Shown: positions 7,094 to 15,797 of the stretch, piece by piece | How the letters are laid out: each line of letters starts with the position of its first letter | How positions within the stretch are numbered: the first letter of the stretch is position 1 | Assembly (NCBI GenBank): GCA_900769635.1 | Contig: CAAGHJ010000002.1 | Span: 5,417-69,416, forward strand | DNA length: 64,000 bases | From: Bacilli bacterium | GTDB taxonomy: Bacteria > Bacillota_I > Bacilli_A > RF39 > UBA660 | Reading direction: 5' to 3' | The notes under the pieces: model-generated | Told to the model about the DNA's origin: nothing | The model's database searches: none | Seen by the model: the letters and a program-made list of their open reading frames with translations, nothing else | Translations under genes and position numbers: made by a program

Positions 7094-9295
7094 ATGGAAA
7101 AATTAGAATTTGAAAAAGAAAAAGTAAAATTAGAACAAACTATAAATATTATAAAAGAAATTTTACAAGATGAAAAACTAGATTTAAAAAATTTATATAA
7201 TAATTTCATTGGTGATAGGGAAGAATTATGGAGAATTGCAGATAGAAAAAAATTACATATAAGCAATTTAGAAGTATCTCAAAATAATCCCTATTTTGCT
7301 AGAATAGATTTTACATCAGATGATGATGGTAAAATTAGTACAATTTACATTGGCAAAAATGGAGTAATGAAAGATACAAATATTATCGTTACCGATTGGA
7401 GAGCTCCTATAAGTTCACTTTATTATGATGCAGAAGTTGGTAGATGCGGTTATCAAGCACCTAGCGGTAGAATAGATGGAGAAATGTCTTTAAAAAGACA
7501 ATATGAAATAGAAAATGGGATTTTGCAAGAATACTTTGATGTTAATCTGGTTTCTAATGATGGATTATTACAAAAATATTTAAATGATAATAATGATGCA
7601 AGACTTAAAACTATAGTTTCTACTATTCAAAAAGAGCAAAATGATGTTATAAGGAAAAAAATGTCAGATAATATTATAGTTCAAGGTGTTGCGGGATCTG
7701 GCAAAACAACCGTAGCATTGCATAGAATTGCTTATTTAGTGTATAACTATATTAATAGCATTAAACAAAATCAATATTTAGTAATTGGACCAAACCCTGT
7801 ATTCTTAAAATATATCAAATCGGTATTGCCAGAGTTAGATGTTGATGGTGTTGAGCAATGCACTTATGAAATGTATGCAAAGAAATATATTGATGAGGAA
7901 ATCAATATTAACTCTTCAAGTGAAAAAGTGGTTGCTAATATTTCTGGTAAAAATAAAAATGATATAGATAAATTTAAGTGTTCAATGAAATATAAAGATA
8001 TGTTAGAGAAATTTTTAATTGCGTATTTTTATAGTATTACTTCAAAACCATTGATGTTAGGCGATTTTCAAGTTCTATCTAGTGAAGAAATTGCAGAAGT
8101 ATTTAAATCTACTGAAAATGGGTATTCAAATAATTTATATAACAGAATTGAAATAACAATAGATAGATTATGCAAATTGATTGAGAACAGACAAAGTAAT
8201 GTAATGAGTCAATATAATGATTATTCATTTCAACTTTTTAAAACTGCCAAAACTGAAGATGAAAAAACAAAAATGAGAAATATGTTTTCGAAAGAAAGAA
8301 TGGAAATATCTAAAAATTGTCGAAGTTCTTTAAGAAAATATTTTAATAAATACAAAGTTAATGTAACAAAATTATATAAATTATTTTTAAGCACTATTAA
8401 TGATTTTGATATATATCAATATCCATATTTGAGTGAATTAAAAAAAGAAACAATGAAAAATATAAAAGCGAATTCATATGATTTTGAAGATTTAGCATCT
8501 TTAATTTATATAAAAAGATTGATTTCTCCTGATAAATATTATGAAAAAATAAAGCATGTTGTAATAGATGAAGCACAAGATTTAGGTGAATTTAATTTTT
8601 ATTCTTTAAAAGCAACATTACCATCTGCAACATTTAGTATTTTCGGAGATTTAGCACAATCTATCTATGATTATAGGGGAATTAATAATTGGACTGAAGT
8701 TAATAATTCAATGTTTAAAAATAATGGTAATATTATTAATTTTAATAAAAGTTATAGAACAACTGCTGAAATAATGGATGTGGCAGATGATGTAGCTGAG
8801 AGTATTGGATTAGGAAGATCCGATTTAGTGGTTAGACATGGTGAAGAAGTCAATGTTATGAAAGTTGAAGAAGAAAATAACATTCCACAATATATTAAGG
8901 AAAAATTAATTGAATATAAAGAAAAAGGATATAAAACAATAGCGATAATAAGTAAAACGGATCTGCTTTCTAATTATATAAATGATGATTTATCTGCATT
9001 AGGAATTCATATTCCTAATGTTACTGAAATGGATGATTTAAGTGATGAAAGATTTAGAATTTGCACTATTTCAAATCAACTAGCAAAAGGTCTAGAATTT
9101 GATGCTGTAATAATTAATAATGCTAATGAAAAAATTTATTCATCTTCAAATTCATTAGATATGAAATTGTTATATGTTGCAATAACAAGGGCACTTCATG
9201 AATTAGATATTGTTTATACAGGCGAAGTTTCTAAACCTTTAGAAAATCATCTAAAAAAAAACAAAGATAAAATGGTTTTAAGTTTAAAAAAATAA
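7094..9295 (+). CDS. helD: HelD-like UvrD-family helicase
   Basis: This 733-residue protein has the HelD layout of an N-terminal coiled coil, a DWRAPISSLYYDAEVG segment before the helicase core, Walker A (GVAGSGKTT near residue 200), VIDEAQD near residue 490, a FNKSYRTT motif and the C-terminal VAITRALH motif. HelD proteins bind RNA polymerase and release it from stalled complexes; some give rifampicin tolerance. It has its own promoter and a GGGGGGA ribosome site and ends at a terminator. As cargo of a mobile element it may be an extra copy; the chromosomal copy is not in view. Confidence 0.85.
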   Translation: MEKLEFEKEKVKLEQTINIIKEILQDEKLDLKNLYNNFIGDREELWRIADRKKLHISNLEVSQNNPYFARIDFTSDDDGKISTIYIGKNGVMKDTNIIVTDWRAPISSLYYDAEVGRCGYQAPSGRIDGEMSLKRQYEIENGILQEYFDVNLVSNDGLLQKYLNDNNDARLKTIVSTIQKEQNDVIRKKMSDNIIVQGVAGSGKTTVALHRIAYLVYNYINSIKQNQYLVIGPNPVFLKYIKSVLPELDVDGVEQCTYEMYAKKYIDEEININSSSEKVVANISGKNKNDIDKFKCSMKYKDMLEKFLIAYFYSITSKPLMLGDFQVLSSEEIAEVFKSTENGYSNNLYNRIEITIDRLCKLIENRQSNVMSQYNDYSFQLFKTAKTEDEKTKMRNMFSKERMEISKNCRSSLRKYFNKYKVNVTKLYKLFLSTINDFDIYQYPYLSELKKETMKNIKANSYDFEDLASLIYIKRLISPDKYYEKIKHVVIDEAQDLGEFNFYSLKATLPSATFSIFGDLAQSIYDYRGINNWTEVNNSMFKNNGNIINFNKSYRTTAEIMDVADDVAESIGLGRSDLVVRHGEEVNVMKVEEENNIPQYIKEKLIEYKEKGYKTIAIISKTDLLSNYINDDLSALGIHIPNVTEMDDLSDERFRICTISNQLAKGLEFDAVIINNANEKIYSSSNSLDMKLLYVAITRALHELDIVYTGEVSKPLENHLKKNKDKMVLSLKK

Positions 9296-9311
9296 ATTAC
9301 TTTACTATAAA

Positions 9312-9347
9312 AAATAGGACTTTAAGTTTTTAAAATCCTATTTTTTT
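9312..9347. terminator. bidirectional terminator between helD and HTH genes
   Basis: AAATAGGA (9312-9319) pairs with TCCTATTT (9336-9343), with A residues before and T residues after, so it can serve both converging units. It overlaps the last codons of the leftward HTH gene. Confidence 0.7.
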
Positions 9348-9763
9348 AATATATAATTAATGGAAAAATTAAATTTTTTAGCAATCTTATATATGTATTG
9401 TGTTTGAATTAATATTTTACCTGTTTCATAAGATGAATAAGTTGATTTAGCAATTTTTAAAAATTTACATATATCATTTTGAGTTAGGTTAAATTTTTTT
9501 CTAATTTTTTTTAAATTTTTACCAATTGTAACTAGATCTATTTTTAATTGAGTAGTAAAATTATTATTTTTACTTGTTCCTAAAATATAATCAATACTAT
9601 ATTTAAAGTAATTTGAAAAATCAAGTAATTTAGCTAATGGGATTGTATTTTTGCCAGTTTCCCAACCTGTGTATGTTGTTCTGTCTACATTTAGTATACT
9701 TGCTATTTCTTTTTGAGTTAAGTTAAATTCTTTTCTAATTTTTTTAATATTACTAAATTTCAT
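9338..9763 (-). CDS. double HTH XRE-family repressor
   Basis: The protein has 141 residues from ATG 9763, which is chosen because AAAGGA lies upstream and the previous stop is 1 nt away. It contains two complete XRE-type helix-turn-helix units in tandem (about residues 5-60 and 75-140). Each has a FNLTQ helix, a TTYTGWETGK or STYSSYETGK recognition segment and an SIDYIL or SINYIL ending. XRE proteins control mobile-element genes; two DNA-binding units in one chain suggest binding to a long or paired operator. It is co-transcribed with the frameshifted paralogue upstream. Confidence 0.8.
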   Translation of the reverse strand: MKFSNIKKIRKEFNLTQKEIASILNVDRTTYTGWETGKNTIPLAKLLDFSNYFKYSIDYILGTSKNNNFTTQLKIDLVTIGKNLKKIRKKFNLTQNDICKFLKIAKSTYSSYETGKILIQTQYIYKIAKKFNFSINYILKK

Positions 9764-9764
9764 A

Positions 9765-10216
9765 TTATCTAATTTTCCTTTCATCTGTTCTACCAAGAAC
9801 ATAATCAATAGAATAATTACTAAATTTGCATAATTCGATTAGAAAAGAACTTAATATTAAATATTTCATATTTTTATAGTTACTTATAGCAGAAGATGAA
9901 GTATTAAATTTATCAGCTAGCATTTGCATAGTGTATTTTAAAGATTTTCTTATTTCTTTTAATCTTTCGGATACTATATTAATGTCAAGTTCTTTATTAG
10001 TTTTAAAATTTTTTCTAGTATTTGTTAATCCCACAATATAATCAATATTAACCGCGTATAATTCTACTAATTGATATAGTCTTTTTGTTGGTATTGATAA
10101 TTTATTATTTTCCCACTCTGAATATACTGATTCTACAACTCCTAATTTTTTAGCTTAGCTACATCTTTCTTTAATAAATCTTTTTCATCTCTTAATAATT
10201 CTAATCTTTGATTCAT
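9765..10216 (-). pseudogene. frameshifted double HTH XRE-family gene
   Basis: Translation from ATG 10216 (AAGGATGG upstream) gives the start of an XRE domain, then hits a stop. A frame change restores the rest: a VESVYSEWENNK recognition segment, NIDYIVG, then a second HTH ending in SIDYVLGRTDE. The shift coincides with an exact tandem copy of 5 bases (TAGCT TAGCT on the + strand, 10151-10160); removing one copy restores a single frame of about 149 codons. It is a paralogue of the next gene. The intact second half (from GTG or ATG near 10034) might still be made. Confidence 0.75.
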
Positions 10217-10333
10217 TTTGCACCATCCTTATATTAGAATTATCCAATTAAATTCGGCTATTTTTAAAAAAACTTTGGTACATTTGAGTAAAATGTGGTA
10301 TAACTAAATTACAGTACAAAATTTTAATGATAA

Positions 10334-11413
10334 GGAGCTATTCATAATGCTAAAACTAATCCTCAAAAATTAAAATTGTTTGAAGATATGAGAAATGGAA
10401 CAAAAAGAATTTTGATAGGATCTACTTCTAAAATGGGAGCAGGTATGAATGTTCAAGATAAGTTAATTGCTTTACACCATTTAGATTATCCTTGGCGACC
10501 AAGTGATATAGAATAAAGAGAAGGTAGAATATTAAGACAGGGAAATCAAAATGAAGAAGTAGAAATATATAGATATGTAACTGAGGGTAGTTTTGATGCT
10601 TATTCATATCAATTAATTCAAACTAAATCAACTTTTATTAATCAAATAATGGCTAATTCAAATGGTGGTGGAAGAACTGCTGAAGATTTAGATAGAGATA
10701 CACTTACTTATGCTGAAGTTAAAGCTTTAGCAAGTGTTAATCCTTTAATACTAGATAAATTTAAAGTAGAAAATGAATTAAAACAATTATATTTATCAAA
10801 GAGTAGATATGATAAATCTCATATTGAATTAGAATCAAAATATAATAGAGAATTACCTAGACAGTTAAAGTATCAAGAATAATACTTAAATGGATTAGAG
10901 CAGGATATACAAAATGTAGAAGATTTATCTGCTGATAATTTTAAGATAACTATACGAGATCAATATTTTACATCAAGAAAAGATGATAGTACAAAATTTT
11001 ATCAAACTTTATCGGTGTTAAAGACAGGAGCGGAGATCAAGATAGGAGAAATAAGTAGACTTGATATTATAGGAACAAGAGAAGAATTAAGATTTACTCC
11101 TGTCGTATATATAAAAGGTATTGGTAAATACAAAGTTGAAATTAATAATGTTGATGAAATAGGAAATATCTTAAAATTAGAAAATATGCTTAAAAGTTTT
11201 GAAAATAAAATTTCTACTGTAAAAGAACAAATAGAATATACTAAAAAACAATTAGTAGATGTAAAAGAAGAATTAGATAAACCTTTTACAAGTGCTGATA
11301 GAATTAAAGAATTGCAAAAAGAAAAAGCACGAATTGATAGTGAACTTGATTTAGATAAACAAGAAAATACAAGAAGTGTTGAAGATGACTTTACAGAAAA
11401 AATGGAAAGATAA
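10334..11413 (+). pseudogene. decayed SNF2/DEAD-type element helicase, C-terminal part
   Basis: One reading frame runs from 10334 to 11413 interrupted by two TAA codons (10514-10516 and 10880-10882). The first part reads NAKTNPQKLKLFEDMRNG, then IGSTSKMGAGMNVQDKL, LDYPWRPSDIE, a stop, and REGRILRQGNQN. This is helicase motif V-VI of the very large helicase/methylase proteins of integrative conjugative elements. The first stop replaces a conserved Gln, consistent with one C-to-T change. The N-terminal bulk is missing and there is no start, so it is a remnant. A coiled coil follows near the C-terminus. Confidence 0.8.
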
Positions 11414-11612
11414 AAGGTTTTAAGATTTTTTACAAAAAAACTCTTGCAAAATTCACTTTTTTTAAGTGATAAATAGGACGAAAGAAAAAAGCCGTTAAAT
11501 ATGTCTTATTTAATCGGTATTAAACTTGAGTATTGAGGCTGGACAGTTATAAGTGTAAAATAATAAAACCTCTTAAAACAGCTTTATTTCTGTCTTATGA
11601 AAGGAGTTGCTT

Positions 11613-11843
11613 ATGGAAGAAAAAATAGTACTAAATAACAGACTAAAAACTTGGTTATTTGATATTGTTGAAGATATGATTGAAAGTACGATAGAAGATA
11701 GTCCTAATAAAGTGGCAACAATTATTGCAGTAAATAATTTTGTTGAACAGTTAGATTTAGGTTCACAAGAATTAGAGATGACTGAAATAATTGGGGAAAA
11801 GATAACAAATAAAATATTTTATGAGATTAAAAGTAATATTTAA
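11613..11843 (+). CDS. small hypothetical accessory protein
   Basis: This 76-residue acidic helical protein starts at ATG 11613, preceded by AAAGGAG; an in-frame TTG 6 nt upstream is less likely. It is not recognised. The roughly 200 nt before it hold a short hairpin (TCACTTTTTTTAAGTGA near 11451) and no gene. It lies 15 nt before the next small gene, so they probably form an accessory operon of the element. Confidence 0.55.
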   Translation: MEEKIVLNNRLKTWLFDIVEDMIESTIEDSPNKVATIIAVNNFVEQLDLGSQELEMTEIIGEKITNKIFYEIKSNI

Positions 11844-11858
11844 GGGAGGAATGATATT

Positions 11859-12362
11859 ATGTATATTACTGAAACTACTGATAATGTTAGAAAAATGATT
11901 GAAGAAGTTGAAAAACAAAATGATATAACTAAATTGAAATTTTTGATTTATATTTTTGGTTTATTAAACAATAATCAAATTAATGATAAGAATGAGGCAA
12001 ATCCAAATTTAAACAAGGATGATGATATGGAAATATTTACTTTAGAGTCTGTTGGATTGTCACCAAATGCTTGTACAATATTACTAGAATACTTTGCTAT
12101 GCTATATAATGGATTAACAAATACAAAAGATGCCTATGAAGATAATGGAAATGTATTAGGCATCAATTATGATGAAATAGATAAGAATATAGATTCACAT
12201 TTTGAGAACTTAAAATATAACGAAAAATTAGATGTGTTTAGTGAAATAGTTATTAGATATGATAATGAAACTTATTTTAAAGATAAAATAACTATGATTA
12301 CTTTTGATTCAAAATCCAATGGATTTGATCTTGCACATTTAATTCAAGAAAAAAAGGTATAG
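11859..12362 (+). CDS. hypothetical acidic protein of the element
   Basis: This 167-residue acidic protein has AAGGGAGG upstream. It has no signal peptide, membrane segment or recognised motif; the centre has a helical segment (LSPNACTILLEYF) and the rest is rich in Asp, Asn and Glu. It lies in the accessory region between the helicase remnant and the recombinase, where integrative elements often carry control or anti-defence genes. No function is proposed. Confidence 0.5.
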   Translation: MYITETTDNVRKMIEEVEKQNDITKLKFLIYIFGLLNNNQINDKNEANPNLNKDDDMEIFTLESVGLSPNACTILLEYFAMLYNGLTNTKDAYEDNGNVLGINYDEIDKNIDSHFENLKYNEKLDVFSEIVIRYDNETYFKDKITMITFDSKSNGFDLAHLIQEKKV

Positions 12363-12460
12363 TAAAATGAATCATACAAATAAATTAGTAATGAACTTCA
12401 TTACTTAAATTTTTAAATTATCTTATGCTTAGAAGAGCTATGATGTAAAAATTAAATAAT

Positions 12461-12527
12461 CTACACAAGGATCTTTGAAAATTAATATTTTTTAAGGAGA
12501 ATTGTGTAGGTGCATTCACCTTTTTTT
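12461..12527 (+). promoter_or_regulatory. attenuator-like leader before the recombinase module
   Basis: CTACACAA (12461-12468) can pair with TTGTGTAG (12502-12509), while AGGTG (12508-12512) pairs with CACCT (12517-12521) followed by seven T. The two helices share bases 12508-12509 and so may compete, as antiterminator and terminator do. AAGGAG at 12494 precedes a TTG-initiated short ORF across the terminator. Together they look like a control point for transcription into the recombinase genes. Confidence 0.5.
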
Positions 12528-12579
12528 ATTAATTTTTTTGACTATTAATTAATACACTTAAACAGGAGGAGAATGTATT

Positions 12580-12786
12580 TTGAACGATAATATTACTTAT
12601 GGAGTAGTAACAAAAGAAGTTCAAAAGAAGATTATGAATTATTTATATCAAAATAAAGATATTACTATAGGTGAGTATGAAACATTAATTTCAAAATGTG
12701 ATGAAGCTATTAATAAATTAAAAGAACAACAAGATAATAACAAAGAAAAATATACATATCCAATTAAGGTGGATATAAGAATATAA
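12580..12786 (+). CDS. small protein upstream of the recombinase
   Basis: This 68-residue protein starts with TTG at 12580, 8 nt after a strong AGGAGGAG; no ATG or GTG fits that site. It is a charged helical protein resembling the small SHOCT-like ORFs often found just before serine recombinases, with a helix ending in a Lys/Glu/Gln-rich stretch. It is 23 nt from the recombinase and probably co-transcribed. It may act as a recombination directionality or regulatory factor, but only position suggests this. Confidence 0.55.
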   Translation: MNDNITYGVVTKEVQKKIMNYLYQNKDITIGEYETLISKCDEAINKLKEQQDNNKEKYTYPIKVDIRI

Positions 12787-12809
12787 AAATAAAAATGGAG
12801 GTGATTTAA

Positions 12810-14495
12810 ATGGATTTATATACTATAAGAAATATGTTAAGTCAAGGGAAAAGTATTTATGATTTACCATTAAGAGTAACATTTTATGCTCGTGTATCTA
12901 CCGATAGATATGAGCAATTAAACTCATTAGAAAATCAAGTTATGTATTTTGAGAACTTTATAAAAGAACAAGAAAATTGGACTTTTGTAAAAGGTTATGT
13001 GGATGAAGGTATTAGTGGTACAAGTGTTAAAAAAAGGGAAGACTTTTTAAGAATGGTAAATGATGCCAAGAAAAAGAAGTTTGATTTAATTTTAACAAAA
13101 GAAATATCAAGATTTTCAAGAAATACATTGGATAGTATTAAATATACACAAGAATTACTTTCAAACGGTGTTGGTGTTCATTTTTTAAGTGATAACATTA
13201 ACACCTTTCAACCAGATTCTGAATTACGACTTACTATTATGTCTAGTATTGCACAAGAAGAAATTAGAAAACTGTCTGAAAGAATTAGATTTGGATACAA
13301 AAGAAGTGTAGAAAAAGGTGTAGTTCCAGGTAGCAATAATATATATGGATATACAAAGAATAAAGGCAAGTTAGTCATTGATGAGGAACAAGCAAAAACA
13401 ATTAAGTTAATATTTGAAACTTATGTATCCGAAAATATAGGAGTTCATAGATTAGGTTTTAAATTGTATGATGAACATGGAATTACTAATTATTCTGGCA
13501 AACCAATTGCAGGCACTGTCATAAAAAACATAATTAGAAATCCAAAATATAAAGGATATTTTTGTGCCCATAAAGAAACTACTGTTGACTACCATGATAG
13601 AAAAAGAAAACGATTCAAAAGGGATGAATGGATTGTCTATAAGAATAATGAAACTTGTCCTCCAATAGTGTCAGAAGAATTATGGGATAAAGCAAATGAG
13701 ATATTAGATGCTAGAAGTAAAAAGCACAATCAATTAAATAAAAATAATAAATATAGTAAATTTGCTTTTTCTGGATTAATGCATTGCTATTATGATGGTG
13801 CTACTTTTGTAAGAGGTACATATCAAGTAGGAAAAAATGATAGGGCAAGGCGAAGAAAGTTTTGGGCTTGTAATAATTATAGAATACATGGTAAGAAAAA
13901 AACTGAAGGTTGTAATTCTCCTGTAATCTATTATGAGGAACTGGTTGATATATGTAAAAAAATATTAAATATGATATTAGTATCTCAAGATGATTTAATT
14001 AGTGAAATAAGTGATATGATAAGTGATATTAGGACAAAAAAAGATTATAAAAAGGAAATTAAACTTATTGAAGAAAAACTATATAAGAAAGAAAATGAAA
14101 AAAAAGAACTCATTATGATGAGAATGAGAAAAGAAATTAACTTAAAAGAATATACTGCTCTTAAAGAAGATTTAGATGAAAAAATTAACTCATTAGAAGA
14201 AAATAAACAAAAATTAATTATAGAAGAACAACAACAAGAATCTAATGAAAAAAACTATGATGACTTTAAAAAGAAACTTAATAATATAGTATTTTCAGAT
14301 GATGAGAAAGTTTTGGAACTTGCTCAACTTATGTTTGATGATATAAAGGTTGAATCAATAAAAGATGATGAAACGAATCAAAAGGTTATTCTTCATGCAA
14401 AACTAAATGTGTTTGACTCGCAAGATCAGACATTTAATTTTGAAAACTTTTTACTGCTTTTCTGTTCACACCAGAGATGCCGCCCTTATGATTAG
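12810..14495 (+). CDS. large serine recombinase (integrase of the element)
   Basis: This 561-residue protein has an N-terminal resolvase domain with the ARVSTD motif (catalytic Ser about residue 30), then TKEISRFSRN and the QEEIRKLSERIRFGY helix. A recombinase domain follows, then a zinc-ribbon-like region near residues 320-370 whose first CxxC knuckle seems to lack its second Cys. A long coiled coil follows near 400-480. Such enzymes integrate and excise elements at short sites. The last 6-10 residues lie across the junction and are encoded by host dacB sequence in another frame, so the C-terminus would differ in the excised circle. GGAGGTG precedes the start. Confidence 0.92.
   Translation: MDLYTIRNMLSQGKSIYDLPLRVTFYARVSTDRYEQLNSLENQVMYFENFIKEQENWTFVKGYVDEGISGTSVKKREDFLRMVNDAKKKKFDLILTKEISRFSRNTLDSIKYTQELLSNGVGVHFLSDNINTFQPDSELRLTIMSSIAQEEIRKLSERIRFGYKRSVEKGVVPGSNNIYGYTKNKGKLVIDEEQAKTIKLIFETYVSENIGVHRLGFKLYDEHGITNYSGKPIAGTVIKNIIRNPKYKGYFCAHKETTVDYHDRKRKRFKRDEWIVYKNNETCPPIVSEELWDKANEILDARSKKHNQLNKNNKYSKFAFSGLMHCYYDGATFVRGTYQVGKNDRARRRKFWACNNYRIHGKKKTEGCNSPVIYYEELVDICKKILNMILVSQDDLISEISDMISDIRTKKDYKKEIKLIEEKLYKKENEKKELIMMRMRKEINLKEYTALKEDLDEKINSLEENKQKLIIEEQQQESNEKNYDDFKKKLNNIVFSDDEKVLELAQLMFDDIKVESIKDDETNQKVILHAKLNVFDSQDQTFNFENFLLLFCSHQRCRPYD
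14462..14484 (+). other. inferred right attachment site
   Basis: The carboxypeptidase frame becomes recognisable at the Asp codon 14476-14478; the preceding codon is Arg where the SxN motif needs Asn. The crossover therefore lies at or just left of 14476. The exact core cannot be set without the left junction. Confidence 0.55.
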
Positions 14496-15228
14496 CAAAT
14501 TCGTAAGCGGTAGCGAAGAAGAATTTGTCAAACAAATGAACGAAAAAGCCCACAAACTCGGTATGAAAAACAGTACATTTAATAACCCCAGCGGTTTAGA
14601 TGAAACAGACGGTAACTATTCCTCATCTTATGATATGGCCCTACTTATGCGAGAAGCACTTAAGTATGAAGAATTCAGAAGAATAACATCCACAAAGAAA
14701 TACAAACTAAAAACAAACTATAAAACCTATATATGGAATAACAAAAATAAACTATTAGCAAACGACTTTATCATTGGCGGTAAAACCGGCTACACAAAAA
14801 AAGCCGGTCGCACTCTCGTAAGTGCTGCTAATATAGATAATAATATCTTCATAGTCGTAACCATAAAAGATAGCGATGACTGGAATACCCACCTTTCCCT
14901 GTATGATACCATTCGTGGAAAATACCAAAAATATACCCTTCTCGATAAAAACAACTTCAACATTGAAAACACCTTTTATAAAGATAAAGTCTATATCAAA
15001 AAAAGCCTCACCATCCCCCTAACCAAAGAAGAAAGCCAAAACATAAAATTAAATATCAAACTAGAAGAAATAAAAAAACCCCTGAACAAATCCCAAATAG
15101 GATCTGCAAATATCATTTTAAATAACAAAACAATCTATACAGAACCTATTTACTATAAGAAAACCAGTTCTAAAAAGAACAAAAAACCCAATTTTTGGCA
15201 GAAAATAAGGAGTAAATTAAATGATTAA
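14476..15228 (+). pseudogene. dacB: 3' part of dacB-type D-Ala-D-Ala carboxypeptidase gene
   Basis: About 250 residues of a penicillin-binding-protein-5-type carboxypeptidase remain: DAALMISKFVSGSEEEF just after the SxN site, the GMKNSTFNNPSGLDE region, then the KTG box (GGKTGYTKKAG). The N-terminal half with the SxxK serine and SxN is missing, cut off by the element. The gene directly precedes spmA-spmB, as dacB does in Bacillus, where it trims the spore cortex. It overlaps spmA by 8 nt. Any in-frame ATG upstream of 14476 belongs to element sequence, so no functional start exists here. Excision would restore the gene; hence it may be a split gene, not a dead one. Confidence 0.85.
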
Positions 15229-15787
15229 CTACTTATGGGGTAGCTTCATAATAATAGGAATAATTTACGGATTTAGCAAAGGAATAAGTACAGATTTAGT
15301 AATTCTGAAAGCCTGTAGTGACAGTTTAGACCTCATTCTAAAAATGCTTCCCATAATCTGTCTCTGGCTTGGTATTATGAAAATATATGAAGATAGTGGC
15401 CTCTTAACCAAAATAACCAGTTTCATAAGACCCCTTCTAAAACACCTCTTTCCCGAAATAAAAGACAACACCAAATGCCTAAATCTAATCGGAAGTAGTA
15501 TTGTAATGAATCTTTTTGGCCTCGGAAACGGAGCCACCGGTATGGGCATAAAAGCAATGAAAGAAATGCAAAAAGAAAATCAAAACAAAGACACTGCTAG
15601 TAACAGTATGATAACCTTTCTAATCATAACAACTTCCGGCCTCACCCTTGTCCCAACCACTGTCATCGCTATCCGTGAAGGCTATAACTCTATAAATCCC
15701 ACTTCCATAATCGTGCCCAGTATAATAGTATGTTCTATATCTCTTGCCCTAGGCCTACTTCTCCATTTCGCCATAACCAAAAAATAA
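15221..15787 (+). CDS. spmA: spore maturation protein A
   Basis: This 188-residue membrane protein has a nucleoside-recognition (Gate) domain. It has hydrophobic helices near residues 5-20 and 40-55, the conserved NLFGLGNGATGMGIKAM segment near residue 100, then TTSGLTLVP and two C-terminal helices. With SpmB it affects spore core dehydration in Bacillus. AAGGAG lies before the start, which overlaps the dacB remnant. If the element blocks the dacB promoter, expression would depend on readthrough from the element. Confidence 0.9.
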   Translation: MINYLWGSFIIIGIIYGFSKGISTDLVILKACSDSLDLILKMLPIICLWLGIMKIYEDSGLLTKITSFIRPLLKHLFPEIKDNTKCLNLIGSSIVMNLFGLGNGATGMGIKAMKEMQKENQNKDTASNSMITFLIITTSGLTLVPTTVIAIREGYNSINPTSIIVPSIIVCSISLALGLLLHFAITKK

Positions 15788-15797
15788 AGGAGGAACT

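Larger units (their letters stand above)
1..14476. mobile_element. right part of an integrated element inserted in dacB
   Basis: A large serine recombinase sits at the extreme right edge, and immediately after it the reading frame of a D-Ala-D-Ala carboxypeptidase resumes in mid-gene, so this is one end of an integration. Cargo is a glycan cassette, HelD, HTH repressors and a decayed helicase of the kind found on integrative conjugative elements. Base composition changes at the junction: the + strand is not C-rich inside but is C-rich outside. The left end and any conjugation genes lie to the left of the window, so total size and mobility cannot be judged. The decayed helicase suggests the conjugation functions may be degraded. 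Confidence 0.82.

Noticed and set aside
10514..10882. TAA read as glutamine (genetic code change)
   Set aside because: One TAA replaces a conserved Gln in the helicase remnant, but many intact genes here end at TAA and use CAA for Gln, and the fragment lacks its 5' part. A pseudogene is simpler.
14407..15228. A complete carboxypeptidase starting at ATG 14407
   Set aside because: The first 23 residues come from the recombinase region in another frame, have no ribosome site and do not match the family; SxxK and SxN motifs are missing.
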